In this document: positions 28,361 to 36,941 of the stretch, one piece after another
How the letters are laid out: each line of letters begins with the position of its first letter
Position numbering within the stretch: the stretch's first letter is position 1
DNA from: Flavobacterium gelatinilyticum
GTDB taxonomy: Bacteria; Bacteroidota; Bacteroidia; Flavobacteriales; Flavobacteriaceae
DNA length: 64,000 bases
Direction of reading: 5' to 3'
NCBI RefSeq assembly: GCF_027111295.1
Contig: NZ_CP114287.1
Coordinates: 5,146,001-5,210,000 of the forward strand
Translations under genes and position numbers: made by a program
Notes under the pieces: generated by a model
What the model saw: only the letters and a program-made list of their open reading frames with translations
What the model was told of the DNA's origin: nothing
Database searches by the model: none

Positions 28361-29419
28361 ATGGCAGGAAACAGCTACGGCACCCTATATAAAGTAACAA
28401 CATTTGGAGAATCCCATGGTGAAGCTTTAGGCGGCATTATTGATGGATGCCCTCCAGGAATACAACTTGATTTTGAAGCAATTGAAGTAGATATGGCTAG
28501 AAGAAAGCCAGGCCAGTCAGCAATTGTTACCCAAAGAAAAGAACCGGACAGTGTTCAGTTTTTATCCGGAATATTTGAAGGAAAGACCACAGGAACCCCA
28601 ATTGGTTTTATTATTCCGAATACCAATCAAAAATCAGATGATTACTCTCATATAAAAGATAATTACAGACCAAGCCATGCTGATTATGTATACGATCAGA
28701 AATATGGTTTTCGTGATTACCGCGGCGGCGGAAGAAGTTCTGCCCGTGAAACGGCAAGCAGGGTAGTAGCAGGTGCAATTGCAAAACAGATGCTTCCTGA
28801 AATTAAAATTAATGCTTACGTTTCTTCTGTTGGTCCTATTCATTTAGATACACCGTATCAGGAATTGGATTTTTCAAAAATTGAAAGCAATCCGGTTCGC
28901 TGTCCAGATGAAAAATCGGCAGCGATTATGGAAGAATACATCCGTGATATTCGCAAACAGGGTGATACCGTGGGTGGTGTAGTTACCTGTGTTATTCAGA
29001 ATGTACCTGTTGGTTTAGGAGAACCTGTATTTGATAAACTTCACGCTGAATTAGGAAAAGCAATGCTGTCAATTAATGCGGTAAAAGGTTTTGAATACGG
29101 AAGCGGTTTCTCTGGTTCTGAAATGAAAGGAAGCGAACACAACGATTTATATAATCCTGACGGAACTACCAAGACAAATCTTTCGGGTGGTATTCAGGGC
29201 GGTATCAGCAACGGAATGGATATTTATTTTCGCGTAGCTTTTAAACCTGTGGCAACCATTATGCAGACTCAGGATTCTTTAGATAATCAGGGTAACATTA
29301 CACCTATGACCGGAAAAGGGCGTCATGATCCGTGTGTAGTGCCTCGTGCTGTGCCTATTGTAGAAGCAATGGCAGCAATTGTTTTGGCCGATTTTTATCT
29401 GATCAACAAAACATATTAA
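28361..29419 (+). CDS. aroC: chorismate synthase
   Basis: A 352-residue enzyme catalysing the last shikimate step, 5-enolpyruvylshikimate 3-phosphate to chorismate, with reduced FMN as cofactor. Signatures present: [18 protein letters not shown] at about residue 16, the [15 protein letters not shown] block, [14 protein letters not shown] near 126, and the C-terminal [17 protein letters not shown]. The length is normal. It is separated from the next gene by 51 bases with a weak hairpin. Confidence 0.97.
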   Translation: MAGNSYGTLYKVTTFGESHGEALGGIIDGCPPGIQLDFEAIEVDMARRKPGQSAIVTQRKEPDSVQFLSGIFEGKTTGTPIGFIIPNTNQKSDDYSHIKDNYRPSHADYVYDQKYGFRDYRGGGRSSARETASRVVAGAIAKQMLPEIKINAYVSSVGPIHLDTPYQELDFSKIESNPVRCPDEKSAAIMEEYIRDIRKQGDTVGGVVTCVIQNVPVGLGEPVFDKLHAELGKAMLSINAVKGFEYGSGFSGSEMKGSEHNDLYNPDGTTKTNLSGGIQGGISNGMDIYFRVAFKPVATIMQTQDSLDNQGNITPMTGKGRHDPCVVPRAVPIVEAMAAIVLADFYLINKTY

Positions 29420-29424
29420 TAAAG

Positions 29425-29450
29425 TTAAGACAGTGAGGGTCTTAAGTTTT
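29425..29450 (+). terminator. weak hairpin after aroC
   Basis: A 7-bp stem (TTAAGAC, 29425-29431; GTCTTAA, 29439-29445) with a short GTTTT tail. It may attenuate rather than fully stop transcription into the symporter gene. Confidence 0.4.
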
Positions 29451-29470
29451 AATAATTAAAAAATAAATTA

Positions 29471-30757
29471 ATGCAAGTTACAGAAACTAAAAAAAAATCA
29501 TTTCTTACGGGATTAACAGGGCAGATTATTATTGCAATGGTTCTTGGAGCCATTTTGGGAATCATTCTGCATAATTCAATTTCTCCGGAAGCAGCGCAGT
29601 CATTTAGTACCAAAATAAAAATGCTGGCTACTGTTTTTATCCGTTTGGTGCAGATGATTATTTCTCCTTTAGTTTTCACAACGCTGGTAGTTGGGATTGC
29701 CAAATTGGGAGACATAAAAACGGTTGGAAGAATTGGAGGGAAAGCACTGGGATGGTTTTTTACAGCTTCTTTTATATCCTTATTAATTGGGTTGTTTTAT
29801 GTAAACATTTTAGAACCTGGAGTAGGTTTGAAATTAAATCACGTTGATATGGGTGCTGCTACAGAAGTAACAGCAAAAACTCAGAATTTATCATTTGAGA
29901 ATTTCGTAGAACATATTGTGCCAAAAAGTATTGTAGAGGCAATGGCGACAAACGAAATTTTACAGATTGTAATTTTTTCCATCTTTTTCGGATTGGCGGC
30001 CGCATCTTTAGGATCAACTGTAAAGCCGGTTATCGGAGCTTTGGATAAAATGTCGCATATCGTTTTAAAAATGGTAAACTATGTAATGAACTTTGCTCCA
30101 ATTGGGGTTTTTGGTGCTATAGCAGCGGTATTTGCCGTTCGTGATGCCGAAGATCTGATTATTACCTACTTTAAATTTTTTGGTTCGTTTTTATTAGGAA
30201 TCGGAACTTTATGGGTGGTTTTGATTGCAGTTGGTTTTATTTTCCTGAAAGGAAGAATGACTGATTTATTAAAACGAATTATTGGTCCTCTGGCTATTGC
30301 TTTTGGAACAACGAGCAGTGAAGCTGTATTTCCTAAACTAACAGAAGAATTAGAGAAATTTGGTGTAAGAGACAGAATCGTTTCTTTTATGCTTCCTCTT
30401 GGTTATTCATTCAATTTGGACGGAAGTATGATGTACATGACTTTTGCCAGTATTTTTATTGCACAATTTTACAATGTTCATTTGGATTTAGGGACGCAAA
30501 TGGCGATGCTTTTGGTTTTAATGTTAACTAGTAAAGGTATTGCAGGTGTACCGAGAGCAAGTTTAGTTGTCGTGGCAGCCACTTGCGGTATGTTTGATAT
30601 TCCGGTAGAAGGTATTGCATTAATTCTGCCAATTGATCATTTCTGCGATATGTTTAGAAGTGCTACAAACGTTTTAGGAAATGCTCTGGCAACTTCGGTT
30701 GTAGGACAGTGGGAGAATAATACAGAAGATACTTTGGATGTAAAGAGTGTGGATTAA
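29471..30757 (+). CDS. dicarboxylate/amino acid:cation symporter
   Basis: A 428-residue DAACS-family (GltP/DctA) transporter with eight helices and two re-entrant loops. Diagnostic blocks are the serine-rich FGTTSSEAVFPKL (about 278-290), the NLDGSMMYM substrate/cation region near 317, and SKGIAGVPRASLVV near 355. The family co-transports glutamate, aspartate or C4-dicarboxylates with Na+ or protons; the exact substrate cannot be read from sequence. It ends at a strong terminator. Confidence 0.92.
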   Translation: MQVTETKKKSFLTGLTGQIIIAMVLGAILGIILHNSISPEAAQSFSTKIKMLATVFIRLVQMIISPLVFTTLVVGIAKLGDIKTVGRIGGKALGWFFTASFISLLIGLFYVNILEPGVGLKLNHVDMGAATEVTAKTQNLSFENFVEHIVPKSIVEAMATNEILQIVIFSIFFGLAAASLGSTVKPVIGALDKMSHIVLKMVNYVMNFAPIGVFGAIAAVFAVRDAEDLIITYFKFFGSFLLGIGTLWVVLIAVGFIFLKGRMTDLLKRIIGPLAIAFGTTSSEAVFPKLTEELEKFGVRDRIVSFMLPLGYSFNLDGSMMYMTFASIFIAQFYNVHLDLGTQMAMLLVLMLTSKGIAGVPRASLVVVAATCGMFDIPVEGIALILPIDHFCDMFRSATNVLGNALATSVVGQWENNTEDTLDVKSVD

Positions 30758-30785
30758 ATTTAATCGCTCTCTATGAGATAAAGAA

Positions 30786-30819
30786 AAACCGTAACAGATT
30801 ATATTTGTTACGGTTTTTT
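30786..30819. terminator. bidirectional terminator
   Basis: An 11-bp perfect stem (AAACCGTAACA, 30786-30796; TGTTACGGTTT, 30806-30816) with T-runs on both strands, between the symporter and the convergent double-glycine peptide gene. Confidence 0.9.
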
Positions 30820-30835
30820 ATTTTTTAGCGACTGA

Positions 30836-30967
30836 TTATTTAGCTGCTACTTTTCCTTTTCTTGAATCGTCATCATCCGGAGCTGGTGCATCACCGCCAG
30901 TGATTGCTTTTTGTTGTGTTTTGGTCAATTTTTCTGTTTCTGCAAATTTTGAAAAGTTTTCTAACAT
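30836..30967 (-). CDS. double-glycine leader peptide (RiPP or bacteriocin-like precursor)
   Basis: A 43-residue open frame from ATG at 30967 to TAA at 30836. The leader MLENFSKFAETEKLTKTQQK ends in AITGG, a GG cleavage site at residues 24-25, preceded by the L-x-K-x-x-Q-K-x-I spacing typical of Bacteroidota GG-leader precursors. The 18-residue core is DAPAPDDDDSRKGKVAAK, acidic then basic, without Cys. The gene has its own terminator. No C39 peptidase, radical SAM enzyme or lanthipeptide synthase is visible in the window, so it looks like an orphan precursor. It was missed by length cut-offs; the leader pattern makes chance unlikely. Confidence 0.7.
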   Translation of the reverse strand: MLENFSKFAETEKLTKTQQKAITGGDAPAPDDDDSRKGKVAAK

Positions 30968-31215
30968 AGTTTTGGTTTTTTGGCTGCTCCAATCTCTCAA
31001 ACACTTGAAGCTTGTGTTTTTAATAATGTTAAAAATAGTAATATTTTTTAATTATTATCATAAAATTTTAAATATTTAATATGTATTGCTTCTTGCTGGC
31101 TCATTGTGTTTGTGATGTTTTGGCTGGCTGGCTATTCGGGTTTAAGACTTTAGGATAAAAATCAAATTAAAACGAACTGTAGAATCTTCATCTTATTAGG
31201 GAAAATACTGTTATT
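30968..31215. other. intergenic region between divergent genes
   Basis: This region must hold the leftward promoter of the GG peptide. I see an inverted repeat AAACAC (30999-31004) and GTGTTT (31014-31019) around AAGCTT, and a run of GGCT units at 31121-31132 (TGGCTGGCTGGCT). No clean TAnnTTTG on the leftward strand; no other coding frame I would support. Confidence 0.35.
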
Positions 31216-31242
31216 TTGTATTGATATAAATAAGTATATTTG
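31216..31242 (+). promoter_or_regulatory. promoter of the hybrid histidine kinase
   Basis: TATATTTG at 31235-31242 fits TAnnTTTG exactly, with TTG at 31216-31218 and a 16-base spacer, slightly short. Transcription would start about 12 bases before the ATG at 31262. Confidence 0.55.
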
Positions 31243-31261
31243 AAAAAGATATACCCAAATT

Positions 31262-33457
31262 ATGCTTCAGTATAAATTTTGTTTTTTAGTTTTTGTTTGT
31301 CTTCATCTATTTTGTCCTGATTTATCGGCTCAAAACTCCGCAGTAACTATTGAAACAGTAAAAAACTTAACGCAGCAGTCATGTGATTATTTAGACGAAA
31401 CTAATTACGAGAAATCATTAAAGAAATCCGGACTTGCGCTTAAATATGCATTTGATCTAAAAAACGACACTTTAATTGCCAGAAACTACAATATAATCGG
31501 GATCAACTTTCATGATCTTGGCGAACTCGATAAGGCGGTTTTCTTTTATAAAAAAGCATTGTTCTATGCTGAAAAATCTAATATTGTAAGCCTGAAAACA
31601 ATGATTACCAGTAACCTGGGGAATTTGTATTTCTTTGAAAAAAAGATGTACAGCGAAGGAATTACCTATTACAAACAATCATTAAAATTTGGGCAGCAGC
31701 AGAAATATCAAAAAGAAATAGCAATAACAAATCTTAATCTAGTCTGGTCATACTTTAAGATTGGGAATTTTAAAGAAGGGCTTCCTTATTTGCAGTACAT
31801 CAATGAGCATCAAAACGATTTAAAGGGAAAGTCAGACGATATTGCCCTGAATTTTTTAAACGGAATGTACTGGTCGCACCAAAATGAGAATAGAAAAGCA
31901 GATCAGTATTTTTTAAAAGCGCTTTCGCAAAATAAATCTGTAGATGACAAACAGGATTTGTCGTATGCCTATTTAGAATATTCAAAGTTTTTAGACAAAA
32001 TAGGAAAGCATGAGCAGGCTTATGATAATCTGGTTTTGTATAACAAAATTACGGATGAACTTTTTAACAAAAGTAAGCTAAAAAAAGCATCTAAAGCCGG
32101 TATAAGCTTAGAACTGGCTGAATACAAAAGGCATATTGAGAAAATTGAAAACGAAAAAACGTCGCAGACCCAAAGCCTTAAAAAATCACGAATCATTGTA
32201 ATCTTGTTTATTTTGATTTCGTTTATACTGCTTTTCCTTATCGTTACGTTAATAAAGAATATCGGACTTAAAAAGAAACATAATTTAGAACTTCTCGAAG
32301 CAAAAGAAATAGCGGAGGAAGCTTCTACGTTAAAAACACAGTTTATTTCGACTATAAGTCATGAATTACGCACGCCTTTGTATGGTGTTGTGGGGATAAC
32401 CAATATGCTTTTGGAAGAACATAAAGAGCTTTCGCAGAGTCAGCATCTGAGTGCTTTAAAGTTCTCTGCCAGATATTTGTTATCGCTGGTAAATGATATT
32501 TTACAAATTAATAAAATTGAAGAAAATAAAGTTGTGCTCGAAAGTCTTACATTCAACATTTCGGATGAGATTACGGTGATACGAAATTCACTTTCGTTTC
32601 TGGCGCAAAAAAATAATAATAAAATCAATGTAGATATCGATGAGGCTATTCCCGAATATCTTATTGGTGATAAATTACGTCTGGGGCAGATTTTAATGAA
32701 TTTGGTAAGCAATGCATTAAAGTTTACAAAAGACGGTGAAGTAGAAATAATTGTTAAATTAAATAAAATAGAAGGGAGTTTTCATTATCTCGATTTTTTA
32801 ATAAAAGACAACGGTGTTGGAATTGCAGCTGTTGATCAAAATAAGATTTTCGAAAAATTTGTTCAGGTTGGACGAAAAGATGAAGACTATCAGGGAACCG
32901 GATTAGGATTAAGTATTGTAAAACGTTTATTAGGGCTTTTTGGCAGCTCTATTACTTTAGAAAGTGATTTGGGAGCCGGAACGTCTTTTTCGTTTGTTAT
33001 TCCTTTTGAGCACGATCCTCTTAAAACTAGAAAAATTATTGAAAATATTGAAGTGGATTTGACCTCAAATGACATATATAAAATTTTGATTGTAGAAGAT
33101 AATCTGATCAATCAGCTGGTTACAAAAAAGATCATCGAAAAAAACAATTTTATATGTAAAGTGGTTGATGATGGTTTTGCAGCGCTTAAAATATTAGAAA
33201 AAGAAGAATTTGACCTTATTCTAATGGATATCAACATGCCTTTAATGAACGGTTTTGAAACCACAAAAAGAATTAGGCTTCTTGAAATTAAAACACCGGT
33301 TGTGGCTCTCACTGCTTTTGATAAGGATGAAATAACACATGAAGCAGTTTCTGCCGGAATGAACGATATTATCGTAAAGCCTTTTGAGCCGGTAAAACTC
33401 TTTAAAATACTGAATTATTTAATTACAGAATCAAAAAGTGCAAAAAACGCCGGTTAA
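31262..33457 (+). CDS. TPR-containing hybrid histidine kinase with receiver domain
   Basis: A 731-residue sensor. Order: signal peptide ending near LSAQ (24), a periplasmic array of TPR-like helices (about 30-290), one membrane helix (311-333), a short coiled coil, HisKA with the phospho-His367 in ISHELRTP, HATPase with GLGLSIVKRLLG, and a C-terminal receiver domain with phospho-Asp656 in ILMDINMP. There is no DNA-binding domain, so the receiver must pass the signal on or act as a sink. No partner regulator is adjacent. The stop codon shares the TTAA with the convergent helicase gene. Confidence 0.92.
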   Translation: MLQYKFCFLVFVCLHLFCPDLSAQNSAVTIETVKNLTQQSCDYLDETNYEKSLKKSGLALKYAFDLKNDTLIARNYNIIGINFHDLGELDKAVFFYKKALFYAEKSNIVSLKTMITSNLGNLYFFEKKMYSEGITYYKQSLKFGQQQKYQKEIAITNLNLVWSYFKIGNFKEGLPYLQYINEHQNDLKGKSDDIALNFLNGMYWSHQNENRKADQYFLKALSQNKSVDDKQDLSYAYLEYSKFLDKIGKHEQAYDNLVLYNKITDELFNKSKLKKASKAGISLELAEYKRHIEKIENEKTSQTQSLKKSRIIVILFILISFILLFLIVTLIKNIGLKKKHNLELLEAKEIAEEASTLKTQFISTISHELRTPLYGVVGITNMLLEEHKELSQSQHLSALKFSARYLLSLVNDILQINKIEENKVVLESLTFNISDEITVIRNSLSFLAQKNNNKINVDIDEAIPEYLIGDKLRLGQILMNLVSNALKFTKDGEVEIIVKLNKIEGSFHYLDFLIKDNGVGIAAVDQNKIFEKFVQVGRKDEDYQGTGLGLSIVKRLLGLFGSSITLESDLGAGTSFSFVIPFEHDPLKTRKIIENIEVDLTSNDIYKILIVEDNLINQLVTKKIIEKNNFICKVVDDGFAALKILEKEEFDLILMDINMPLMNGFETTKRIRLLEIKTPVVALTAFDKDEITHEAVSAGMNDIIVKPFEPVKLFKILNYLITESKSAKNAG

Positions 33458-33471
33458 TACCAGCGTTTTTT
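33442..33471. terminator. bidirectional terminator enclosing both stop codons
   Basis: AAAAAACGC (33442-33450) pairs with GCGTTTTTT (33463-33471); GGT (33452-33454) pairs with ACC (33459-33461); the loop is TAAT. The TTAA at 33454-33457 gives TAA stop codons on both strands, so the hairpin lies within the last codons of the kinase and the helicase. Confidence 0.8.
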
Positions 33472-34701
33472 ATTTTTCTTAGAAGTGCTTGATTTTCGTG
33501 ATTTGTGAGCACCGCCGCTTCTGTTTGAATTTTTTGGTTTTTCGCCCGGTTCAGGACTTCCTGCATGCCATTGATATGGATGATCTGTGATGGTTTTTAC
33601 ATCTACTTTAATCAGTTTCTGAATATCTTTCCAGTAAGGATGTTCGTCTTTTCCGCAGAAAGAAATAGCAATACCGCCGTTTCCTGCACGCCCTGTACGG
33701 CCAATTCGGTGAACATAGGTTTCCGGAATGTTAGGCAGATCAAAATTGATTACATACGGCAGCTGTTCAATATCAATTCCTCTTGCCGCAATATCTGTTG
33801 CCACCAAAACACCAACTTCTTTATTTTTGAATGCATCCAGAACACGTTGTCTTGCATTTTGAGACTTATCGCCATGAATAGCTTCTGCAGGAATGTCTTT
33901 TTTACGAAGCGCCTTTACCACATTATCTGCACCGTGTTTGGTTCTGGAGAAAACCAAAACGTTTGATAAATTTTCTTCTTTTATTAAATGATAAAGCAGG
34001 TTTCTTTTTTCGGTTTTATCTACAAAATAAATGCGCTGTTCTACATTTTCAGCAGTTGATGAAACAGGAGAAACTTCGACTTTTTCAGGATCCTGTAAAA
34101 ACATTTCGGCCAGTTCGCGGATAGCAAGAGGCATTGTGGCAGAGAATAATAAAGTCTGTCTGTTTTTTGGTGTAAGCTTTACGATCTTTTTTACATCGTT
34201 AATAAAACCCATGTCGAGCATTTGATCGGCTTCGTCCAAAACCAAAGTATGCAGATGATTTAAATCAAGGAAACCTTGTTTGTGTAAATCTAATAACCTG
34301 CCCGGAGTGGCAACCAAAATATCAACACCATTTTTTAGCGACTCAACCTGAGGGTTTTGTGAAACACCTCCAAAAATGGTCAATTGAGTTAAATTGGTAT
34401 ATTTAGAATACGTGTCAAAACTTTGTCCAATCTGAACAGCTAACTCACGCGTAGGCGTAACTATAAGAGCGCGAATTTGTTTGGCCTTTTTTGAAGAACC
34501 TACAATGCGGTGCAGCTGATGTATGATTGGAATAGCAAACGCAGCAGTTTTTCCTGTCCCTGTCTGCGCACAGCCAACTAAATCCCTTCCGGCCAAAACA
34601 ATCGGAATAGATTTTTCCTGTATTGGAGTAGGGTTTGTGTAACCCTCCTCAAATACAGCTTTTTGTATACTTTTTGAAAGTGATAAATCTTCGAATAACA
34701 T
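33454..34701 (-). CDS. rhlE: DEAD-box RNA helicase, RhlE type
   Basis: A 415-residue ATP-dependent RNA helicase. Motifs: the Q motif (GYTNPTPIQEKSIP), AQTGTGKT (Walker A, near residue 44), TPTRELA, DEAD (near 157), SAT, and the C-terminal RGIDIEQLP and HRIGRTGRAG. The C-terminal tail after residue 380 is basic and Ser-rich, as in RhlE proteins that bind structured RNA. Likely roles are RNA turnover or ribosome assembly at low temperature. Convergent with the hybrid kinase and sharing its terminator. Confidence 0.93.
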   Translation of the reverse strand: MLFEDLSLSKSIQKAVFEEGYTNPTPIQEKSIPIVLAGRDLVGCAQTGTGKTAAFAIPIIHQLHRIVGSSKKAKQIRALIVTPTRELAVQIGQSFDTYSKYTNLTQLTIFGGVSQNPQVESLKNGVDILVATPGRLLDLHKQGFLDLNHLHTLVLDEADQMLDMGFINDVKKIVKLTPKNRQTLLFSATMPLAIRELAEMFLQDPEKVEVSPVSSTAENVEQRIYFVDKTEKRNLLYHLIKEENLSNVLVFSRTKHGADNVVKALRKKDIPAEAIHGDKSQNARQRVLDAFKNKEVGVLVATDIAARGIDIEQLPYVINFDLPNIPETYVHRIGRTGRAGNGGIAISFCGKDEHPYWKDIQKLIKVDVKTITDHPYQWHAGSPEPGEKPKNSNRSGGAHKSRKSSTSKKNKKRWY

Positions 34702-34825
34702 ATCTTACGAATTAAGATTTTTAGTTTTAAGTACTAAAATCTGTGCAAAGATAGGCTTATTCGGTCAATGGTTTATTTGAATCTTGTATTATTTGGGAAA
34801 TATGAGGTTTTAAGCCAATTGATCT

Positions 34826-35872
34826 TCAGTGTAATTTTTCCTTTTCGTTATTCGCTTTTATAAAATCAGTAATCAGATATCCGATTAATTTTCCAATCAG
34901 ATTGTTATTTGGTGAATCGGCTAAATCAGGCGCGCCTTCACAGATATGAAGATAAGCCGCGTTTCTGTGCTGTCCGAAAAACGATATAAACTGCCTTAAT
35001 TCTTCTACCGAAAACCCGCTGATGGTCATTGCACTGCTGGCAATGTTTGGAATAGCATCCAGATCGATTTCAATTCCAAAAGGATCTGTTTTTATAAATT
35101 CGAGAGCAAGAGCCATTTCTCTGCCAAACTCTTTTTCTTTGCGGATATTTACACTGTCATAGGTATTGTAACGAACACGATCTTCGAGTTTTTTTATAAT
35201 ATCCAGAACACTTTTTGAAGTGTAGTTTTCATGAAGTCCGAAAATAAAGTATTTTTTTAGAAATCCTTCTTCATATGCGTACGAAAAACCATTACCGCTG
35301 TGGCGTCCTTCCAGAATTCTGAAATCAGAATGGGCATCAAAGTTGACGGCATTAATAGGTTTTCCTTTGGCTAAAGCCGAACCTTTGATGTTTCCGTAAG
35401 CATTGTTATGGCCGCCTCCAATGATAATTGGTGTTTTTCCGGCTTTAATAACGTTAAATATGATATGTGAAACTTCCTTGTCGATTTTTTCGACCAGCTG
35501 GCTTAGTTTTGAACGGTCATCAATGTCATTGAAATCTAAGTTTTCGACATCGCGCATTTCCTGAGCAACATTTAACTGCCCAAGTATAATTATCTGGCTG
35601 CCTTTGGCGAAGCGGTTGTGCTGAATGTTGGCAATACTCTTAATAGCATTTTCCCAGGCCGAAGCTGTTCCCGGTCTTCCGTAATTGGCTCTCACTCCAA
35701 TATCTTCCGGAATTCCTAAAAGTACATACTTAGCCTCCGATTCTTGTAAAAATTTGATTTTATCAACCCCGTTAGGTATGATGATCATTTTTTCTCCGAA
35801 TTTTATTTCACCGCTACGATGATTTGTGACTTTTGCCAAATCATTGACAGTAAAAGGGATCAATTTCTCCAT
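34826..35872 (-). CDS. hutG: ureohydrolase, probable formimidoylglutamase
   Basis: A 348-residue arginase-family protein. The Mn2+ ligand motifs are GGGHNNAYG (near residue 143), NFDAHSDFR (near 168) and EIDLDAIPN (near 263). The GGGHN variant in place of GGDHS is what I recall for Bacteroidota formimidoylglutamases, which split formiminoglutamate to glutamate and formamide in histidine breakdown. The hutI gene lies 1.1 kb upstream on the same strand, which supports this call, although an unrelated gene on the other strand separates them. Agmatinase or arginase is the alternative. Confidence 0.75.
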   Translation of the reverse strand: MEKLIPFTVNDLAKVTNHRSGEIKFGEKMIIIPNGVDKIKFLQESEAKYVLLGIPEDIGVRANYGRPGTASAWENAIKSIANIQHNRFAKGSQIIILGQLNVAQEMRDVENLDFNDIDDRSKLSQLVEKIDKEVSHIIFNVIKAGKTPIIIGGGHNNAYGNIKGSALAKGKPINAVNFDAHSDFRILEGRHSGNGFSYAYEEGFLKKYFIFGLHENYTSKSVLDIIKKLEDRVRYNTYDSVNIRKEKEFGREMALALEFIKTDPFGIEIDLDAIPNIASSAMTISGFSVEELRQFISFFGQHRNAAYLHICEGAPDLADSPNNNLIGKLIGYLITDFIKANNEKEKLH

Positions 35873-35939
35873 GAAAAAAATTTATTTTCCAAAAATAATA
35901 TAATTGTTACAACTTACGTTATTAACATATATTAATTCT

Positions 35940-35947
35940 TAAATTTG
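35940..35947 (+). promoter_or_regulatory. -7 box of the coiled-coil protein gene
   Basis: TAAATTTG fits TAnnTTTG and lies 22 bases before the ATG at 35970. The -33 position has TTA instead of TTG, with an 18-base spacer. Confidence 0.5.
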
Positions 35948-35969
35948 TTTTAAAGAAAATTATTTAAAT

Positions 35970-36851
35970 ATGGAAAACCCAAAGAACAACAACAATTCTA
36001 GTCTAAAAGCGGTAATCGCAGTTTTAGCAGTCCTACTGATTGGTAGCTTAGTGTATATTTTTAAACTTTCTTCTGATAGTGACGTAGTTCAGACAGAACT
36101 TACCACTACAATGACAGAAAAAGAGTCTGTTATGAAAGATTTACAGGAATTAAAAGCTACTTATGATGCAGCAATTGCTGAAAACACTTCAATGTCTGAT
36201 GAATTAATCCAGGAGAGAGATAAAGTAGTCGCTTTAATGGAGGATTTAAATAAATCAAAAGGAGACGTTTCTAAATACAAAGCTCAGGTTCAGGCAATGC
36301 AGGGCAAAATGAAAACTTTAGTTGCTGAAAATGACGAATTGAAAAAACAAAACGGAGTTTTAACTACACAAAGAGACAGTACTATTGTAGTATTAGGAGA
36401 ATCTAAAAAATACAATGAAGTACTTGTAGGTCAAAACGAAGAGCTTGCAAAAACAGTTGAAAGAGGTTCTAAATTATCAATTTTGAACACTAAAACTTCT
36501 GCTTATAAATTAAAAAGCTCTGGAAAACAAATCGAAACAGATAAAGCAAGCCGTGCTGATATCTTAAAAGTAAGTTTTACTATTGCTGAAAATCAAATCG
36601 CAAAATCTGGCGATAAAACGTATTATGTTCAGGTTATCGATGCTAAAAACAATGTTTTAGGAGAGAAAAAAACAGAGAACTTCGGTGAAAACTCTTTAAC
36701 ATACAGTTTTAAAACTACTGTAAAATACGAAAACAAAACAGTACAGGTTAGTGAAGATTTACCTGGAAAAGATTTCGCTAAAGGAACTTATTTTATCAAT
36801 GTTTTTGATAATGATGAATTAGTTTCTAAAACAAGCTTCAGCTTGAGATAA
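35970..36851 (+). CDS. membrane-anchored coiled-coil protein of unknown function
   Basis: A 293-residue protein. An N-terminal stretch of Asn and Lys precedes one membrane helix (about 15-32). A long coiled coil of heptad-like Leu, Lys and Glu repeats runs from about 45 to 165, and a compact C-terminal beta-rich domain of about 110 residues contains YYVQVIDAKNNVLGEKK. I do not recognise the family; homologues in Flavobacteria are usually hypothetical. The topology suggests a periplasmic spacer or scaffold. It lies between hutG and hutI on the other strand and shares a terminator with hutI. Confidence 0.7.
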   Translation: MENPKNNNNSSLKAVIAVLAVLLIGSLVYIFKLSSDSDVVQTELTTTMTEKESVMKDLQELKATYDAAIAENTSMSDELIQERDKVVALMEDLNKSKGDVSKYKAQVQAMQGKMKTLVAENDELKKQNGVLTTQRDSTIVVLGESKKYNEVLVGQNEELAKTVERGSKLSILNTKTSAYKLKSSGKQIETDKASRADILKVSFTIAENQIAKSGDKTYYVQVIDAKNNVLGEKKTENFGENSLTYSFKTTVKYENKTVQVSEDLPGKDFAKGTYFINVFDNDELVSKTSFSLR

Positions 36852-36881
36852 TAACAGAATCTCGCAAAATAAATACCACAT

Positions 36882-36918
36882 AAAAAAGGTCTGTGAAAGA
36901 AATTCACAGACCTTTTTT
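36882..36918. terminator. bidirectional terminator
   Basis: A 16-bp perfect stem (AAAAAAGGTCTGTGAA, 36882-36897; TTCACAGACCTTTTTT, 36903-36918) between the coiled-coil gene and the convergent hutI, with U-tracts in both directions. Confidence 0.92.
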
Positions 36919-36941
36919 CTTTTAACTTACGTTTATAAAAT

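Noticed and set aside
31048..31104. 18-codon leftward frame (MSQQEAIHIKYLKFYDNN) upstream of the GG peptide
   Set aside because: Too short, no recognisable signal, and such frames are frequent by chance in AT-rich DNA.
31115..31140. TGGCTGGCTGGCT as a functional tandem repeat
   Set aside because: Only three units, no second site, and no clear relation to a promoter or coding frame.
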